NCBI GenBank assembly: GCA_020726285.1
Contig: DYSW01000009.1
Location: 4,551-56,574, forward strand
Direction of reading: 5' to 3'
DNA length: 52,024 nucleotides
Source: Melioribacter roseus
GTDB taxonomy: Bacteria; Bacteroidota; Ignavibacteria; Ignavibacteriales; Melioribacteraceae
Each line of letters starts with the position of its first letter. Positions within the stretch are counted from its first letter, which is position 1. Below are positions 29,028-38,050 of this stretch, piece by piece. A program made the position numbers and the translations under genes. The notes under the pieces are model-generated. The model searched no databases, had not been told where the DNA came from, and saw nothing but the letters and a program-made list of their open reading frames with translations.

Positions 29028-29324
29028 ATGGCACGTACAATTTTAATAAGACCGTTACTTACAGAAAAAATTACTAGCTTAATGGAAAAAAAGAATCAAT
29101 ATGGTTTCATTGTAGATTTTACCGCTAATAAAATTGAAATTAAAAAAGCCGTTGAAGAAAAATTCTCAGTTAAAGTTACTACTGTAAATACAATTAAGCA
29201 CAAAGGTAAAGTTAAAGCACAGATGACAAAGAAAGGTCGCTTTGTTGGAAGAACTCCGAAATACAAAAAAGCAATCATTACTTTGGTTGATGGTCAAAAA
29301 ATCGATATAGTTGGCGAAGTATAG
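29028..29324 (+). CDS. rplW: 50S ribosomal protein L23
   Basis: Exit-site protein that docks SRP and trigger factor, 98 aa. Motifs: [20 protein letters not shown] at the start, [20 protein letters not shown] in the middle and a [13 protein letters not shown] strand near the end. Normal length. It lies between rplD and rplB as in all S10 clusters. Confidence 0.97.
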   Translation: MARTILIRPLLTEKITSLMEKKNQYGFIVDFTANKIEIKKAVEEKFSVKVTTVNTIKHKGKVKAQMTKKGRFVGRTPKYKKAIITLVDGQKIDIVGEV

Positions 29325-29341
29325 GATAGTGGAGATTTTAA

Positions 29342-30166
29342 ATGGCAATTAGAAAATTAAAACCGAATACACCTGGAACAAGATATATGTCGATTTCCAC
29401 TTTTGAGGAAATCACAAAAACTACTCCTGAAAAATCACTTTTAGCTCCAATTAAAAAGAGTGGTGGTAGAAATAATCTTGGTAGAATTACAACTCGTTTC
29501 AGAGGTGGTGGACACAAAAGACAATATAGAATTATTGATTTCAAAAGAAATAAATTTGATATTCCTGCAAAAGTGGCATCAATTGAATATGATCCAAACA
29601 GATCAGCCAGAATAGCACTTCTTTTTTATAACGATGGAGAAAAAAGATACATTTTAGCTCCAAACGGACTAAAAGTTGGTGACATAGTTATTTCTGGTAA
29701 CGAAGTTGAAATAAAAGTTGGTAACTCCTTGCCAATTAAAAATTTACCTCTCGGAAGTATGCTACATAACGTTGAATTAAAACCAGGTAAAGGCGGTCAA
29801 ATGGGTCGTTCAGCTGGAACTTCTATTCAACTTATTGCTAAAGAAGGTCAGTATGCAACACTTAAAATGCCTTCGGGTGAAGTTAGAATGGTAAGTCTAG
29901 AATGCCGTGCAACTTATGGTGTTGTTAGCAATTCAGATAATTTTAATATAAGTGTTGGAAAAGCCGGAAGAACACGCTGGCTTGGTAAACGCCCACATGT
30001 TCGTGGTGTTGCGATGAACCCGGTAGATCACCCAATGGGTGGTGGTGAAGGTAAAACTTCAGGTGGTGGACATCCGGTATCACCTTGGGGTCAAAAATCC
30101 AAAGGTTTGAAAACTAGAAAGAAAACTAAAGTTTCAGACAAATTAATTGTTAAGAGAAGAAAATAG
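29342..30166 (+). CDS. rplB: 50S ribosomal protein L2
   Basis: Peptidyl transferase-associated protein, 274 aa. The functionally important histidine region is intact: [18 protein letters not shown] (about residues 219-236), followed by [20 protein letters not shown]. The N-terminal [18 protein letters not shown] motif is also clear. GTGGAG at 29329-29334 precedes the ATG. Confidence 0.98.
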   Translation: MAIRKLKPNTPGTRYMSISTFEEITKTTPEKSLLAPIKKSGGRNNLGRITTRFRGGGHKRQYRIIDFKRNKFDIPAKVASIEYDPNRSARIALLFYNDGEKRYILAPNGLKVGDIVISGNEVEIKVGNSLPIKNLPLGSMLHNVELKPGKGGQMGRSAGTSIQLIAKEGQYATLKMPSGEVRMVSLECRATYGVVSNSDNFNISVGKAGRTRWLGKRPHVRGVAMNPVDHPMGGGEGKTSGGGHPVSPWGQKSKGLKTRKKTKVSDKLIVKRRK

Positions 30167-30179
30167 GTTGAGTTAGGAT

Positions 30180-30467
30180 ATGCCAAGATCAATTAAGAAA
30201 GGTCCTTTTGTACATTACAAACTCGTTAAAAAAATTCAAGAAATGAATGAAAAAAACGAGAAAAAAGTTATTAAAACTTGGTCAAGAGCAAGTATGATTT
30301 TACCTGAATTTGTAGGTCATACAATTGCTGTACACAACGGAAACAAAATGATTCCAGTTTATGTTTCTGAAAATATGGTTGGTCATAAACTTGGTGAATT
30401 TTCACCTACTAGAATTTTTAGAGGTCATCCTGGAACCAAAGCTGAAAAAGCAGCTAAGAAAAAGTAA
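30180..30467 (+). CDS. rpsS: 30S ribosomal protein S19
   Basis: 30S head protein contacting the A-site finger, 95 aa. Begins [18 protein letters not shown] and contains [22 protein letters not shown] and [15 protein letters not shown], all diagnostic. Basic C-terminus. Normal length. Confidence 0.98.
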   Translation: MPRSIKKGPFVHYKLVKKIQEMNEKNEKKVIKTWSRASMILPEFVGHTIAVHNGNKMIPVYVSENMVGHKLGEFSPTRIFRGHPGTKAEKAAKKK

Positions 30468-30485
30468 GCACAAAGGATTATGAAT

Positions 30486-30833
30486 ATGGAAGCTAAAGCA
30501 ACACATAAATTTATTAAAGTATCACCTCGAAAGATGAGGTTAGTTATCGATTTAATTCGCGGTAAGTCAGTTGATGAAGCTGTACAAATTCTACATTTTC
30601 ATCCAAAACATGCTTCAAATTATGCTGAGAAAGTACTAAAATCAGCTGTAGCTAATCTTATCAATAAAGTAGATGGAAATAATATTAAGTCGCAAGATTT
30701 ATTTGTAAAAGAAGTCTTTTCTGATGCAGGTCCAGTTCTAAAAAGAATATCTGCTGCACCAATGGGAAGAGCTTACAGAATTAGAAAAAGAACGAATCAT
30801 TTAACAATTGTTGTCTCTACAAGAGCAAATTAG
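30486..30833 (+). CDS. rplV: 50S ribosomal protein L22
   Basis: Exit-tunnel protein, 115 aa from the ATG at 30486. An in-frame ATG at 30480 is only 2 nt from the AAAGGA ribosome binding site, whereas 30486 has the normal 8-nt spacing. Motifs: SPRKMRLVIDLIRGKSVDEA near the start, and the tunnel-reaching hairpin segment APMGRAYRIRKRTNHLTIVV near the C-terminus, where macrolide-type changes occur in other bacteria; it appears unaltered. Confidence 0.97.
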   Translation: MEAKATHKFIKVSPRKMRLVIDLIRGKSVDEAVQILHFHPKHASNYAEKVLKSAVANLINKVDGNNIKSQDLFVKEVFSDAGPVLKRISAAPMGRAYRIRKRTNHLTIVVSTRAN

Positions 30834-30842
30834 GAGGATTTT

Positions 30843-31481
30843 TTGGGTCAGAAAACAAATCCTATAGGTTTTAGAGTTGGTGTTATAAGAGGTTGGGATT
30901 CAAATTGGTTTGAATCCAAAAGCTATAAAGATAAATTGCTTGAAGATAAAAAAATAAGAAATTATATCAAGCAAAGACTTAAAAAAGCTGGTGTCTCTAA
31001 AGTAATTATTGATAGAACATCTAAAAACCTTTCGATAACAATATTTACTTCAAGACCTGGAGTAGTAATTGGGAAAAGCGGTAAAGATATTGCACAACTT
31101 GAAGAAGAATTGAAAAATTATCTTACAAAAGATGTAAAAGTTCAAATATCTGAAATAAAAAGGCCAGAATTGGATGCATATCTTGTAGCTGAAGGAATTG
31201 CCCAGCAATTGCAAGGAAGAACTTCATTCCGCCGTGCAATGAAATCCGCAATTAACAATACTATGCGTATGGGTGGAAAAGGAATCAGAGTAAAATGTTC
31301 AGGCCGTTTAGGCGGAGCTGAAATGGCTCGAACAGAACAATACAAAGAAGGTAGAATTCCACTACATACAATAAGAGCCAACATTGATTATGCAACCGCT
31401 ACAGCACAAACAATTTATGGAGCGATTGGTATAAAAGTTTGGATATTTAAAGGCGAAGTTTTTGGTAGAATAAGTGAATAA
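30843..31481 (+). CDS. rpsC: 30S ribosomal protein S3
   Basis: 30S protein at the mRNA entry site with helicase role, 212 aa. The TTG start at 30843 follows AGGAGG at 30833-30838 (overlapping the rplV stop), encoding GQKTNPIGFRVGVIRGWDSN. The KH domain has GVVIGKSGKDIAQLEEEL. The C-terminal domain has GRLGGAEMARTEQYKEGR, including residues that contact mRNA. Followed by rplP. Confidence 0.97.
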   Translation: MGQKTNPIGFRVGVIRGWDSNWFESKSYKDKLLEDKKIRNYIKQRLKKAGVSKVIIDRTSKNLSITIFTSRPGVVIGKSGKDIAQLEEELKNYLTKDVKVQISEIKRPELDAYLVAEGIAQQLQGRTSFRRAMKSAINNTMRMGGKGIRVKCSGRLGGAEMARTEQYKEGRIPLHTIRANIDYATATAQTIYGAIGIKVWIFKGEVFGRISE

Positions 31482-31502
31482 AAGCACCCGGAGATTAGAT
31501 TT

Positions 31503-31919
31503 ATGTTAATGCCGAAAAGAGTTAAGTATAGAAAATCACATAGAGGTAGAAGAGCTGGTAACGCTCAACGCGGTCACCGAGTTGCTTTTGGCGATATGGG
31601 ATTAAAGGCAATGGAAGCTGCTTGGATTACATCACGTCAGATAGAATCTTGTCGTATTGCAATTACAAGAAAGATGAAGAGAGATGGTAAAGTTTGGATC
31701 AGAATATTTCCGGATAAACCAGTATCTAAAAAACCACTTGAAACAAGAATGGGTAAAGGAAAAGGAAACCCAGAGTTTTGGGTGGCAGTAGTAAAACCAG
31801 GTAGAATTATGTTTGAAACTGCTGGCACAACAAAAGAATTACAAACCGAAGCCTTAAGTTTGGCATCATATAAGTTGCCAATTAAAACTAAAGTTGTTTC
31901 AAGACCAGATTATGTATAG
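31503..31919 (+). CDS. rplP: 50S ribosomal protein L16
   Basis: Central protuberance protein near the A-site tRNA elbow, 138 aa. Begins [20 protein letters not shown]. The conserved [20 protein letters not shown] (about residues 80-99) includes the arginine hydroxylated in some bacteria. GGAG at 31490-31493 supports ATG 31503. Confidence 0.98.
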   Translation: MLMPKRVKYRKSHRGRRAGNAQRGHRVAFGDMGLKAMEAAWITSRQIESCRIAITRKMKRDGKVWIRIFPDKPVSKKPLETRMGKGKGNPEFWVAVVKPGRIMFETAGTTKELQTEALSLASYKLPIKTKVVSRPDYV

Positions 31920-31932
31920 GTAAGAGGTAAAG

Positions 31933-32139
31933 ATGAAGATTTATGATATAAAAGATATGAGTTCCGAAGAAATTATTAAGAGAATTACCGAAGAAGAAAA
32001 GAATTTGGTCGATTTAAGATTTCAAAATGCATTAAAAAATCTTACAAATACTGCAAAATTGAAAAACACCAAAAAGGATATCGCTAAGATGCACACAATT
32101 CTTCGTCAACGTGAATTATCTGGAACAAAAGCCAATTAA
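31933..32139 (+). CDS. rpmC: 50S ribosomal protein L29
   Basis: Small helical-hairpin protein at the exit site, 68 aa. Contains ITEEEKNLVDLRFQNALKNL and the typical NTKKDIAKMHTILRQRE segment of the second helix. AGAGG at 31922-31926 precedes the ATG. Confidence 0.96.
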   Translation: MKIYDIKDMSSEEIIKRITEEEKNLVDLRFQNALKNLTNTAKLKNTKKDIAKMHTILRQRELSGTKAN

Positions 32140-32158
32140 GTTAGGAGAAATTAAGTAA

Positions 32159-32416
32159 ATGCAAGAAAGAGGAACAAGAAAAACCAGAGTTGGTGTAGTA
32201 GTCTCAACAAAAATGGATAAATCCATAGTTGTTCTGATTGAAAGACGTGTAAAACATCCTATTTACAAGAAATACTTTACTATTTCTAAAAAGTTAATGG
32301 CTCATGACGAACAAAATCAGTGTGGAAACGGTGATTTTGTAAAAATTATGGAAATTCGCCCTTTAAGCAAACGCAAAAAATGGGCTTTAACAGAAATTAT
32401 TGAAAAAGCCAAATAG
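32159..32416 (+). CDS. rpsQ: 30S ribosomal protein S17
   Basis: Primary 16S rRNA-binding OB-fold protein, 85 aa. Sequence landmarks: [40 protein letters not shown] and [20 protein letters not shown]. Normal length. It begins 19 nt after rpmC with GGAG at 32143-32146. Confidence 0.98.
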   Translation: MQERGTRKTRVGVVVSTKMDKSIVVLIERRVKHPIYKKYFTISKKLMAHDEQNQCGNGDFVKIMEIRPLSKRKKWALTEIIEKAK

Positions 32417-32438
32417 GATTCGGTAAGGAGTTTATAAG

Positions 32439-32807
32439 ATGATACAACAAGAAACAACCTTAGTAGTTGCGGATAATTCGGGAGCAAAAAAAGTTGCTTG
32501 TATAAAAGTTTTAGGTGGAACAGGCAGAAAATACGCTTCTATTGGCGATATTATTATTGTAGCTGTAAAAACTGCCATTCCAAACGGAAACGTTAAAAAA
32601 GGTGAAGTATCAAGAGCTGTAGTTGTTAGAACAGCAAAAGAAATAAGAAGAAACGATGGTTCATACATCAGATTTGATGAAAATGCTGCTGTATTATTAA
32701 ACAACCAAAACGAACCTCGTGGAACACGTATTTTTGGACCAGTTGCCCGTGAATTACGTGAAAAACGATTTATGAAAATTGTGTCATTAGCACCAGAAGT
32801 ATTATAA
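32439..32807 (+). CDS. rplN: 50S ribosomal protein L14
   Basis: Interface protein that contacts 16S rRNA helix 14, 122 aa. Begins [20 protein letters not shown] and ends with [20 protein letters not shown] and VSLAPEVL, as in the family. AAGGAG at 32425-32430 is a strong ribosome binding site. Confidence 0.98.
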   Translation: MIQQETTLVVADNSGAKKVACIKVLGGTGRKYASIGDIIIVAVKTAIPNGNVKKGEVSRAVVVRTAKEIRRNDGSYIRFDENAAVLLNNQNEPRGTRIFGPVARELREKRFMKIVSLAPEVL

Positions 32808-32821
32808 AAATTAGGTTGGCT

Positions 32822-33148
32822 ATGAAAGTTAAAAAAAATGATAATGTTATTGTAATTGCTGGAAATAATAATGGTAAAAAAGGTAAAGTACTTAAAGTAT
32901 TTCCAAAAAAGAACCGTATTATTGTTGAAGGTGTAAACATCAGAAAAAGACACACAAAACCAAATCAACAATATCCAAATGGTGGAATTATTGAAAAGGA
33001 ATTACCGATTGATGCATCGAACGTTATGCTTGTAGATCCTAAAACTAGCAAACCAACACGTGTAGGTTCAAAAGTTGTTTTAGATGAAAAAACTGGTAAA
33101 AAGAAAAGTGTTAGAATAGCAAAGAAAAGTAATGAAGTGTTGTCTTAA
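32822..33148 (+). CDS. rplX: 50S ribosomal protein L24
   Basis: Assembly initiator with a KOW motif, 108 aa from ATG 32822. I reject the in-frame TTG at 32816 because the likely ribosome binding site TTAGG (32811-32815) touches it and is correctly spaced for the [26 protein letters not shown]. The segment [20 protein letters not shown] is diagnostic. Confidence 0.96.
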   Translation: MKVKKNDNVIVIAGNNNGKKGKVLKVFPKKNRIIVEGVNIRKRHTKPNQQYPNGGIIEKELPIDASNVMLVDPKTSKPTRVGSKVVLDEKTGKKKSVRIAKKSNEVLS

Positions 33149-33165
33149 TTAGGATTTTAAAGAAA

Positions 33166-33774
33166 ATGGCAAAGAAAAATAATGAAACTAAAGTAACTGC
33201 TGAAAAAACTCAAAAGCAAGAGAAAGTTACTCCAAAATTATTTACAAAATACAAAGCGGAAGTTATAGCTAAAATGCTTGAGCAATTTCAGTATGCAAAT
33301 GTAATGCAAGTACCCAAACTCGAAAAGATAGTTGTAAACATCGGAGCTGGAGATGCAGTTCAAGATGCTAAACTTTTAGATGAAAGTGTTCTAGCAATTG
33401 AAACAGTTACTGGACAAAAAGCACAAGTAAGACTTGCGAAAAAGTCAATTTCAAACTTCAAATTACGTGAAGGAATGAAAATTGGAGCTAAGGTAACTTT
33501 AAGAAGAGAAATTATGTATGAATTTCTTGATAGATTAATTTCACTCGCTCTACCTCGTGTAAGAGATTTTAGAGGAGTTCCTGATAAATCTTTTGATGGA
33601 CGTGGAAATTACACTTTGGGAATAAAAGAACACATAATATTCCCAGAAATAAACATAGACAGAATTAACCGTGTCTTAGGTATGGATGTAACAATTGTAA
33701 CATCCGCAAAAACAGACAAAGAAGCTTACGAATTGTTAAAAGCATTCGGCTTTCCATTCAAAAAGAAGAATTAA
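33166..33774 (+). CDS. rplE: 50S ribosomal protein L5
   Basis: 5S rRNA-binding central protuberance protein, 202 aa. A lysine/glutamate/threonine-rich N-terminal extension of about 22 residues precedes the usual start [17 protein letters not shown]. Core motifs: [39 protein letters not shown] and [15 protein letters not shown]. coli L5 is 179 aa, so the extra length is explained by the extension. Confidence 0.97.
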   Translation: MAKKNNETKVTAEKTQKQEKVTPKLFTKYKAEVIAKMLEQFQYANVMQVPKLEKIVVNIGAGDAVQDAKLLDESVLAIETVTGQKAQVRLAKKSISNFKLREGMKIGAKVTLRREIMYEFLDRLISLALPRVRDFRGVPDKSFDGRGNYTLGIKEHIIFPEINIDRINRVLGMDVTIVTSAKTDKEAYELLKAFGFPFKKKN

Positions 33775-33786
33775 TTAAGGTAAGTT

Positions 33787-34056
33787 ATGGCAAGAAAAGG
33801 ACTTATAGCAAGACAAACCAAAAGAGAAATGCTTGTTGCAAAATTTGCTCAGAAAAGAAAAGAACTAAAAGAAAATGGTGATTTTGAAGGTTTACAACAA
33901 TTACCAAAAAATTCTTCTTCAGTTAGATTAAAAAACAGATGTTCAATTACAGGTCGACCAAGATCTTATTACCGCAAGTTTGGTGTATCGAGATTAGTAC
34001 TTAGAGAAATGGCTTTAAGTGGTGAAATTCCTGGATTAAAAAAATCAAGTTGGTAA
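33787..34056 (+). CDS. rpsN: 30S ribosomal protein S14 (zinc-free type)
   Basis: 30S head protein, 89 aa long form. It has only one cysteine (in [20 protein letters not shown]), so the zinc ribbon of the short C-plus form is absent. The ending [18 protein letters not shown] is typical. AAGGTAAG precedes the ATG. Confidence 0.97.
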   Translation: MARKGLIARQTKREMLVAKFAQKRKELKENGDFEGLQQLPKNSSSVRLKNRCSITGRPRSYYRKFGVSRLVLREMALSGEIPGLKKSSW

Positions 34057-34079
34057 AAGAGATTTTAGGAGAATTATAA

Positions 34080-34475
34080 ATGCCAGTTACAGATACAATT
34101 GCAGATTATTTGACAAGAATAAGAAACGGTGTTAACTCAAAAAAGAAATTTGTAGAAATTCCTTCATCAAACATGAAAGTGAACATCTCAAAACTTTTGA
34201 AAGAAAACAACTTTATTAAAGATTACGAAGTAATTGAAGACAATAAACAAAACGTATTAAAAGTTTACCTTCAATACATTGATGGAGAAGCTTCAATTAA
34301 AGGATTAAAGAGAATAAGTACACCAGGTTTACGCCAATATGGTGATACTAATAATCTTCCTCGTGTAATCAATGGATTAGGTATTGCAATCATTTCAACA
34401 TCGAAAGGACTTCTTACAGACAAACAAGCGCGTAAAGAAGGAATTGGCGGTGAAATAATCTGCCATGTTTGGTAA
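34080..34475 (+). CDS. rpsH: 30S ribosomal protein S8
   Basis: Central 16S rRNA-binding protein and, in E. coli, repressor of the spc operon; 131 aa. Motifs: TDTIADYLTRIRNGVNSKKK at the start, and GLGIAIISTSKGLLTDKQAR with GIGGEIICHVW at the end. AGGAG at 34068-34072 precedes the ATG. Confidence 0.98.
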   Translation: MPVTDTIADYLTRIRNGVNSKKKFVEIPSSNMKVNISKLLKENNFIKDYEVIEDNKQNVLKVYLQYIDGEASIKGLKRISTPGLRQYGDTNNLPRVINGLGIAIISTSKGLLTDKQARKEGIGGEIICHVW

Positions 34476-34492
34476 AATTTAAGAGGTAGAAA

Positions 34493-35029
34493 TTGTCACG
34501 AATAGGTAAAAAACCGATAGATATTAAAAAAGTTGAAGTAGAACTTAAAGAAAAGTATATTACTATTAAAGGTAATTTAGGAGTTCTTTCTATGGAAGTT
34601 CATCCTAATATCGATGTAAAACTTGAAAATGATGAAATAGTTGTTACTCGCCCCGATGATACAAAACAAAATAAAGCTTTGCATGGTTTAACTAGAGTTT
34701 TACTTAACAATATGGTTAATGGTGTAACAGAAGGTTTTACAAGAATTCTTAAAATTGTTGGTGTTGGTTATAAAGCTGAATTAAAAGGAACAAACCTATT
34801 ATTAAATATTGGTTATTCTCATCCAATTCTTTTTATTCCCCCAGCAGAGATTAAATTAGAAGTTCCAACCCCAGATGAAATTAGAATATTTGGAGCAGAT
34901 AAAGAATTAGTAGGTAATATAGCCGCAAAGATTAGATCTTTCAGAAAACCTGAACCATATAAAGGCAAAGGTATAAAATACAATAATGAAGTTATTTTAC
35001 GTAAAGCTGGTAAAACTGCAGGTAAATAA
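34493..35029 (+). CDS. rplF: 50S ribosomal protein L6
   Basis: Sits by the sarcin-ricin loop and factor-binding site, 178 aa with two homologous domains. TTG start at 34493 (SRIGKKPIDIKKVEVELKE) with AGAGG at 34482-34486. The C-terminal KIRSFRKPEPYKGKGIKY motif is diagnostic. Confidence 0.97.
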   Translation: MSRIGKKPIDIKKVEVELKEKYITIKGNLGVLSMEVHPNIDVKLENDEIVVTRPDDTKQNKALHGLTRVLLNNMVNGVTEGFTRILKIVGVGYKAELKGTNLLLNIGYSHPILFIPPAEIKLEVPTPDEIRIFGADKELVGNIAAKIRSFRKPEPYKGKGIKYNNEVILRKAGKTAGK

Positions 35030-35048
35030 TTTACGGAGACTATGAAAA

Positions 35049-35414
35049 ATGAATAGAAGATTAGCTGAAAGAAGAGAAAAAAAATTAACGAAAGTAAGAA
35101 GCAACGTTCAAGGCACAAGCCAAAAACCAAGATTAAGTGTGTTTAGAAGTGCAAAACATATCTATGCACAATTAATTGATGATGCAAGTGGAAAAACATT
35201 AGCATCAGTTTCAACAAAAACAAAAGAGATTAAAGAAGAAGTAAATAATGCCAAAACAAAAACTGAAAGAAGTTTGGTCGTTGGCGAACAATTAGGTAAA
35301 ATTGCAGTTCAAAATGGTATTCTATCGATTGCTTTTGATAGAGGTTACTATAGATTTCACGGTAGAGTAAAAGCTTTAGCCGATGGAGCAAGAAAAGCAG
35401 GTTTAAATTTTTAA
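35049..35414 (+). CDS. rplR: 50S ribosomal protein L18
   Basis: 5S rRNA-binding protein, 121 aa. Motifs: KPRLSVFRSAKHIYAQLIDD, TLASVSTKTKEIKEE and the ending IAFDRGYYRFHGRVKALADG. GGAG at 35035-35038 precedes the ATG. A tRNA-Gln gene begins 12 nt after the stop. Confidence 0.97.
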   Translation: MNRRLAERREKKLTKVRSNVQGTSQKPRLSVFRSAKHIYAQLIDDASGKTLASVSTKTKEIKEEVNNAKTKTERSLVVGEQLGKIAVQNGILSIAFDRGYYRFHGRVKALADGARKAGLNF

Positions 35415-35425
35415 TTGAATTTAAC

Positions 35426-35496
35426 TGCCGGATCGTCTAACGGTAGGACTACGCCCTTTGGAGGCGTCTGCAGAGGTTCGAATCCTCTTCCGGCAG
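35426..35496 (+). tRNA. tRNA-Gln (TTG) inside the spc cluster
   Basis: Acceptor TGCCGGA pairs with TCCGGCA (35489-35495), discriminator G at 35496. The anticodon stem ACGCC/GGCGT holds loop CTTTGGA, anticodon TTG. T arm GAGGTTCGAATCCTC. CCA is not encoded. It lies on the same strand between rplR and rpsE with gaps of 11 and 27 nt, so it must be cut from the ribosomal-protein mRNA. Confidence 0.95.
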
Positions 35497-35523
35497 CAAA
35501 AATTTGAAACATTGGAGAACACA

Positions 35524-36030
35524 TTGAGATTTAAAAAAGTAACTATACTAGAAGGTTTAAAAGAAAAAGTTGTTACTATTAACAGAGTAGCAAAAGTTGT
35601 TAAAGGTGGACGCCGTTTCAGTTTTAATGCCATTGTAGTTGTTGGTGATGGAAGTGGACACGTTGGCGTAGGTTTAGGAAAAGCTAATGAAGTTACTGAC
35701 GCAATCGCAAAAGGTATTGACGATGCAAAAAAGAATGTTTACAAAGTTTCTGTAATCAAAGGATCAATTCCTCACGAAGTCCTAGGTAAATTCGGTGCTG
35801 GAAAAGTTCTTTTAAAACCTGCTTCGCCTGGTACAGGTTTGATTGCTGGTGGCGGTGTAAGAGCAGTATTAGAACTTGCAGGAGTTCAAGATATTCTTAC
35901 AAAATCATTAGGTTCAAGCAATCCTCATAACCAAGTAAAAGCAACATTATACGGCTTATTAGACCTTGTTGATGCCAATAAAATGGCAAAAAGAAGAAAT
36001 ATGACTGTTAGTGAATTATTCAATGCGTAG
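35524..36030 (+). CDS. rpsE: 30S ribosomal protein S5
   Basis: Fidelity protein near the decoding centre and mRNA entry, 168 aa. TTG start at 35524 is supported by TTGGAG at 35512-35517; an upstream in-frame extension would read through the tRNA-Gln gene and is rejected. Motifs: [40 protein letters not shown] and [20 protein letters not shown]. Confidence 0.97.
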   Translation: MRFKKVTILEGLKEKVVTINRVAKVVKGGRRFSFNAIVVVGDGSGHVGVGLGKANEVTDAIAKGIDDAKKNVYKVSVIKGSIPHEVLGKFGAGKVLLKPASPGTGLIAGGGVRAVLELAGVQDILTKSLGSSNPHNQVKATLYGLLDLVDANKMAKRRNMTVSELFNA

Positions 36031-36043
36031 ATGAGGTTGTGTG

Positions 36044-36238
36044 ATGACAAAAAAAATAAAAATAACTCAAACAAAAAGTGTAATTGACAGACCAAAAACC
36101 CAAAAGCTAACTATTGAAGCTTTAGGATTAGGCAGACCAAATTACACAACAATTAAGAATGATACACCACAAATTCGTGGTATGATAAATAAAGTATCAC
36201 ATTTAGTAAAATTTGAAGAAATTGAAGTTAGTGAGTAG
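36044..36238 (+). CDS. rpmD: 50S ribosomal protein L30
   Basis: Small 50S protein, 64 aa, with KIKITQTKSVIDRPKTQK and the signature ALGLGRPNYTTIKNDTPQIR. I use ATG 36044; a GTG at 36041 is closer to the AGG ribosome binding site (36034-36036) than is normal. The family's usual C-terminus is present. Confidence 0.95.
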   Translation: MTKKIKITQTKSVIDRPKTQKLTIEALGLGRPNYTTIKNDTPQIRGMINKVSHLVKFEEIEVSE

Positions 36239-36242
36239 AAAA

Positions 36243-36707
36243 ATGGATATTTTAAGTAATTTAACTCCGGCAGAAGGTTCAGTAAAAAAACGCAAAAGAA
36301 TTGGTCGAGGTGAAGGTTCAGGTCACGGTGGACAATCAACACGAGGTATGAATGGAGCTCGCTCACGTTCAGGTTTTAAAAATCGTGCTTGGTTTGAAGG
36401 TGGACAAATGCCTCTTCAACGTAGAATTCCAAAACGTGGTTTTAAAAATATCTTCAAAATTTATTTTCAGGTAATTAATTTAGATAGTCTTCAAAAATTA
36501 TCAGAAAGTGGTAGAATTGAAGATGGCAAAATTAATGCAGTTGTACTTTATGAAAACGGCTTAATTTCTAAAGCTAATTCTCCATATAAAATTCTTGGTA
36601 GAGGAGAATATTCTGCAAAATTAACAGTAGAAGCTCATAAATTTAGTAAATCAGCTCAAGAAAAAATTGAAGCTGCAGGCGGTTCAATAAAAGAGATTGA
36701 AGATTAA
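36243..36707 (+). CDS. rplO: 50S ribosomal protein L15
   Basis: Late-assembly 50S protein, 154 aa from ATG 36243, 4 nt after the rpmD stop. Motifs: DILSNLTPAEGSVKKRKRIG, GSGHGGQSTRGMNGARSRSG and FEGGQMPLQRRIPKRGF. An upstream in-frame ATG at 36213 lies inside rpmD and would add ten residues absent from the family. The stop overlaps the secY start by 1 nt. Confidence 0.97.
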   Translation: MDILSNLTPAEGSVKKRKRIGRGEGSGHGGQSTRGMNGARSRSGFKNRAWFEGGQMPLQRRIPKRGFKNIFKIYFQVINLDSLQKLSESGRIEDGKINAVVLYENGLISKANSPYKILGRGEYSAKLTVEAHKFSKSAQEKIEAAGGSIKEIED

Positions 36708-38041
36708 TGGGAAGAATACAAGATACATTTAGAAATATTTTCAAAATCCCTGAACTAAGACAGAGAATACTCTTTACACTTGGTTTATTGATTATTGTTA
36801 GAATTGGTGCTCACGTTACCTTACCAGGTGTCGACCATCATATTTTAAGTCAAGCAATGGAAAATAAAACAACAGATAACCTATTTGGTCTTTACGATTT
36901 GTTTGTTGGTGGTGCTTTTTCCAATGCTGCTATTTTTGCACTTGGAATTATGCCTTACATTAGTGCTTCAATTATTATTCAGCTAGGTGGAGCGATTATT
37001 CCTACTATTCAAAAACTTCAACGAGAAGGTGAAGAAGGTAGGAAAAAAATAACCCAATATACAAGAGTGGGAACTGTATTTATTGCAGCTTTTCAAGCTT
37101 GGGGTGTAACAATTCATCTAAAGAATATTAATTTTAATGGTTTATCGATACTTCCTCCTGAAGTGCAAGGTTTGTTCTGGACATTTTCAACTGTTGTATT
37201 ACTTGTTGCAGGTACTTTGTTTATGATGTGGTTAGGCGAACAAATTACTGATAGAGGTATTGGAAATGGAATATCTTTAATTATTACAATTGGTATTATA
37301 GATCGTTTACCATACGCACTTTTAGATGAATATCGTTTAATTGATGCTGGAACCAGAAATTTAGTTATTGAAGTTATTATCTTTTCACTCTTGTATTTTA
37401 TTATTGCTGGTATTGTACTTGTAACACAAGGAACACGTAGAATTCCTGTTCAGTATGCAAAAAGAGTAGTTGGCAACAAAATAGCTGGTGGAACAACTCA
37501 ATATATTCCACTTCGAGTAAATACTGCAGGTGTAATGCCTATTATTTTTGCTCAAGCAATTATGTTTATTCCAAGTACTATTTTATCTTTTTTCCCAGAT
37601 AGTGAATTTTTACAAACGACCGCAGGATATTTTCAATATACTTCAATGACATATTCCGTATTCTATGCTCTGATTATAATATTTTTCACATATTTTTATA
37701 CAGCAATTGCTTTTAACCCCCAAGATGTATCTGAAAATATGAAAAAGCAAGGTGGTTTTATCCCTGGAATAAGACCAGGAAAACCAACTGCAGAATTTAT
37801 TGATAACATTTTAACTAAAATTACATTGCCAGGTTCAGTATTTCTTGCAATAATAGCAATATTACCTGCATTCATTTCAAAATTAGGTGTATCCGGTAGT
37901 TTTGCAAGTTTTTTTGGCGGTACAAGTTTATTAATTGTTGTGGGCGTTGCTCTCGATACCTTACAACAAATTGAATCTCATTTATTGATGCGTCATTATG
38001 ATGGATTTATGAAATCGGGAAAAATAAAAGGTAGAAGATAA
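36707..38041 (+). CDS. secY: Preprotein translocase subunit SecY
   Basis: Main pore of the Sec translocon, 444 aa with ten predicted membrane helices. Typical segments: PGVDHHILSQAMENKT near the first periplasmic loop, LGIMPYISASIIIQLGGAI, and QYAKRVVGNKIAGGTTQYIP before helix 7. The cytosolic loop with FNPQDVSENMKKQGGFIPGI is also diagnostic. The ATG overlaps the rplO stop (TAATG), so translation is coupled. Confidence 0.97.
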   Translation: MGRIQDTFRNIFKIPELRQRILFTLGLLIIVRIGAHVTLPGVDHHILSQAMENKTTDNLFGLYDLFVGGAFSNAAIFALGIMPYISASIIIQLGGAIIPTIQKLQREGEEGRKKITQYTRVGTVFIAAFQAWGVTIHLKNINFNGLSILPPEVQGLFWTFSTVVLLVAGTLFMMWLGEQITDRGIGNGISLIITIGIIDRLPYALLDEYRLIDAGTRNLVIEVIIFSLLYFIIAGIVLVTQGTRRIPVQYAKRVVGNKIAGGTTQYIPLRVNTAGVMPIIFAQAIMFIPSTILSFFPDSEFLQTTAGYFQYTSMTYSVFYALIIIFFTYFYTAIAFNPQDVSENMKKQGGFIPGIRPGKPTAEFIDNILTKITLPGSVFLAIIAILPAFISKLGVSGSFASFFGGTSLLIVVGVALDTLQQIESHLLMRHYDGFMKSGKIKGRR

Positions 38042-38050
38042 GGTCATACC

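Noticed and set aside
32432-32971. 179-codon minus-strand frame opposite rplN/rplX
   Set aside because: Shadow of two certain ribosomal protein genes, with low-complexity Phe/Asn/Ile composition typical of antisense translation.
35458-35523. In-frame upstream extension of rpsE
   Set aside because: It would translate half of the tRNA-Gln gene; the TTG at 35524 has a correctly spaced GGAG and gives the normal S5 N-terminus.
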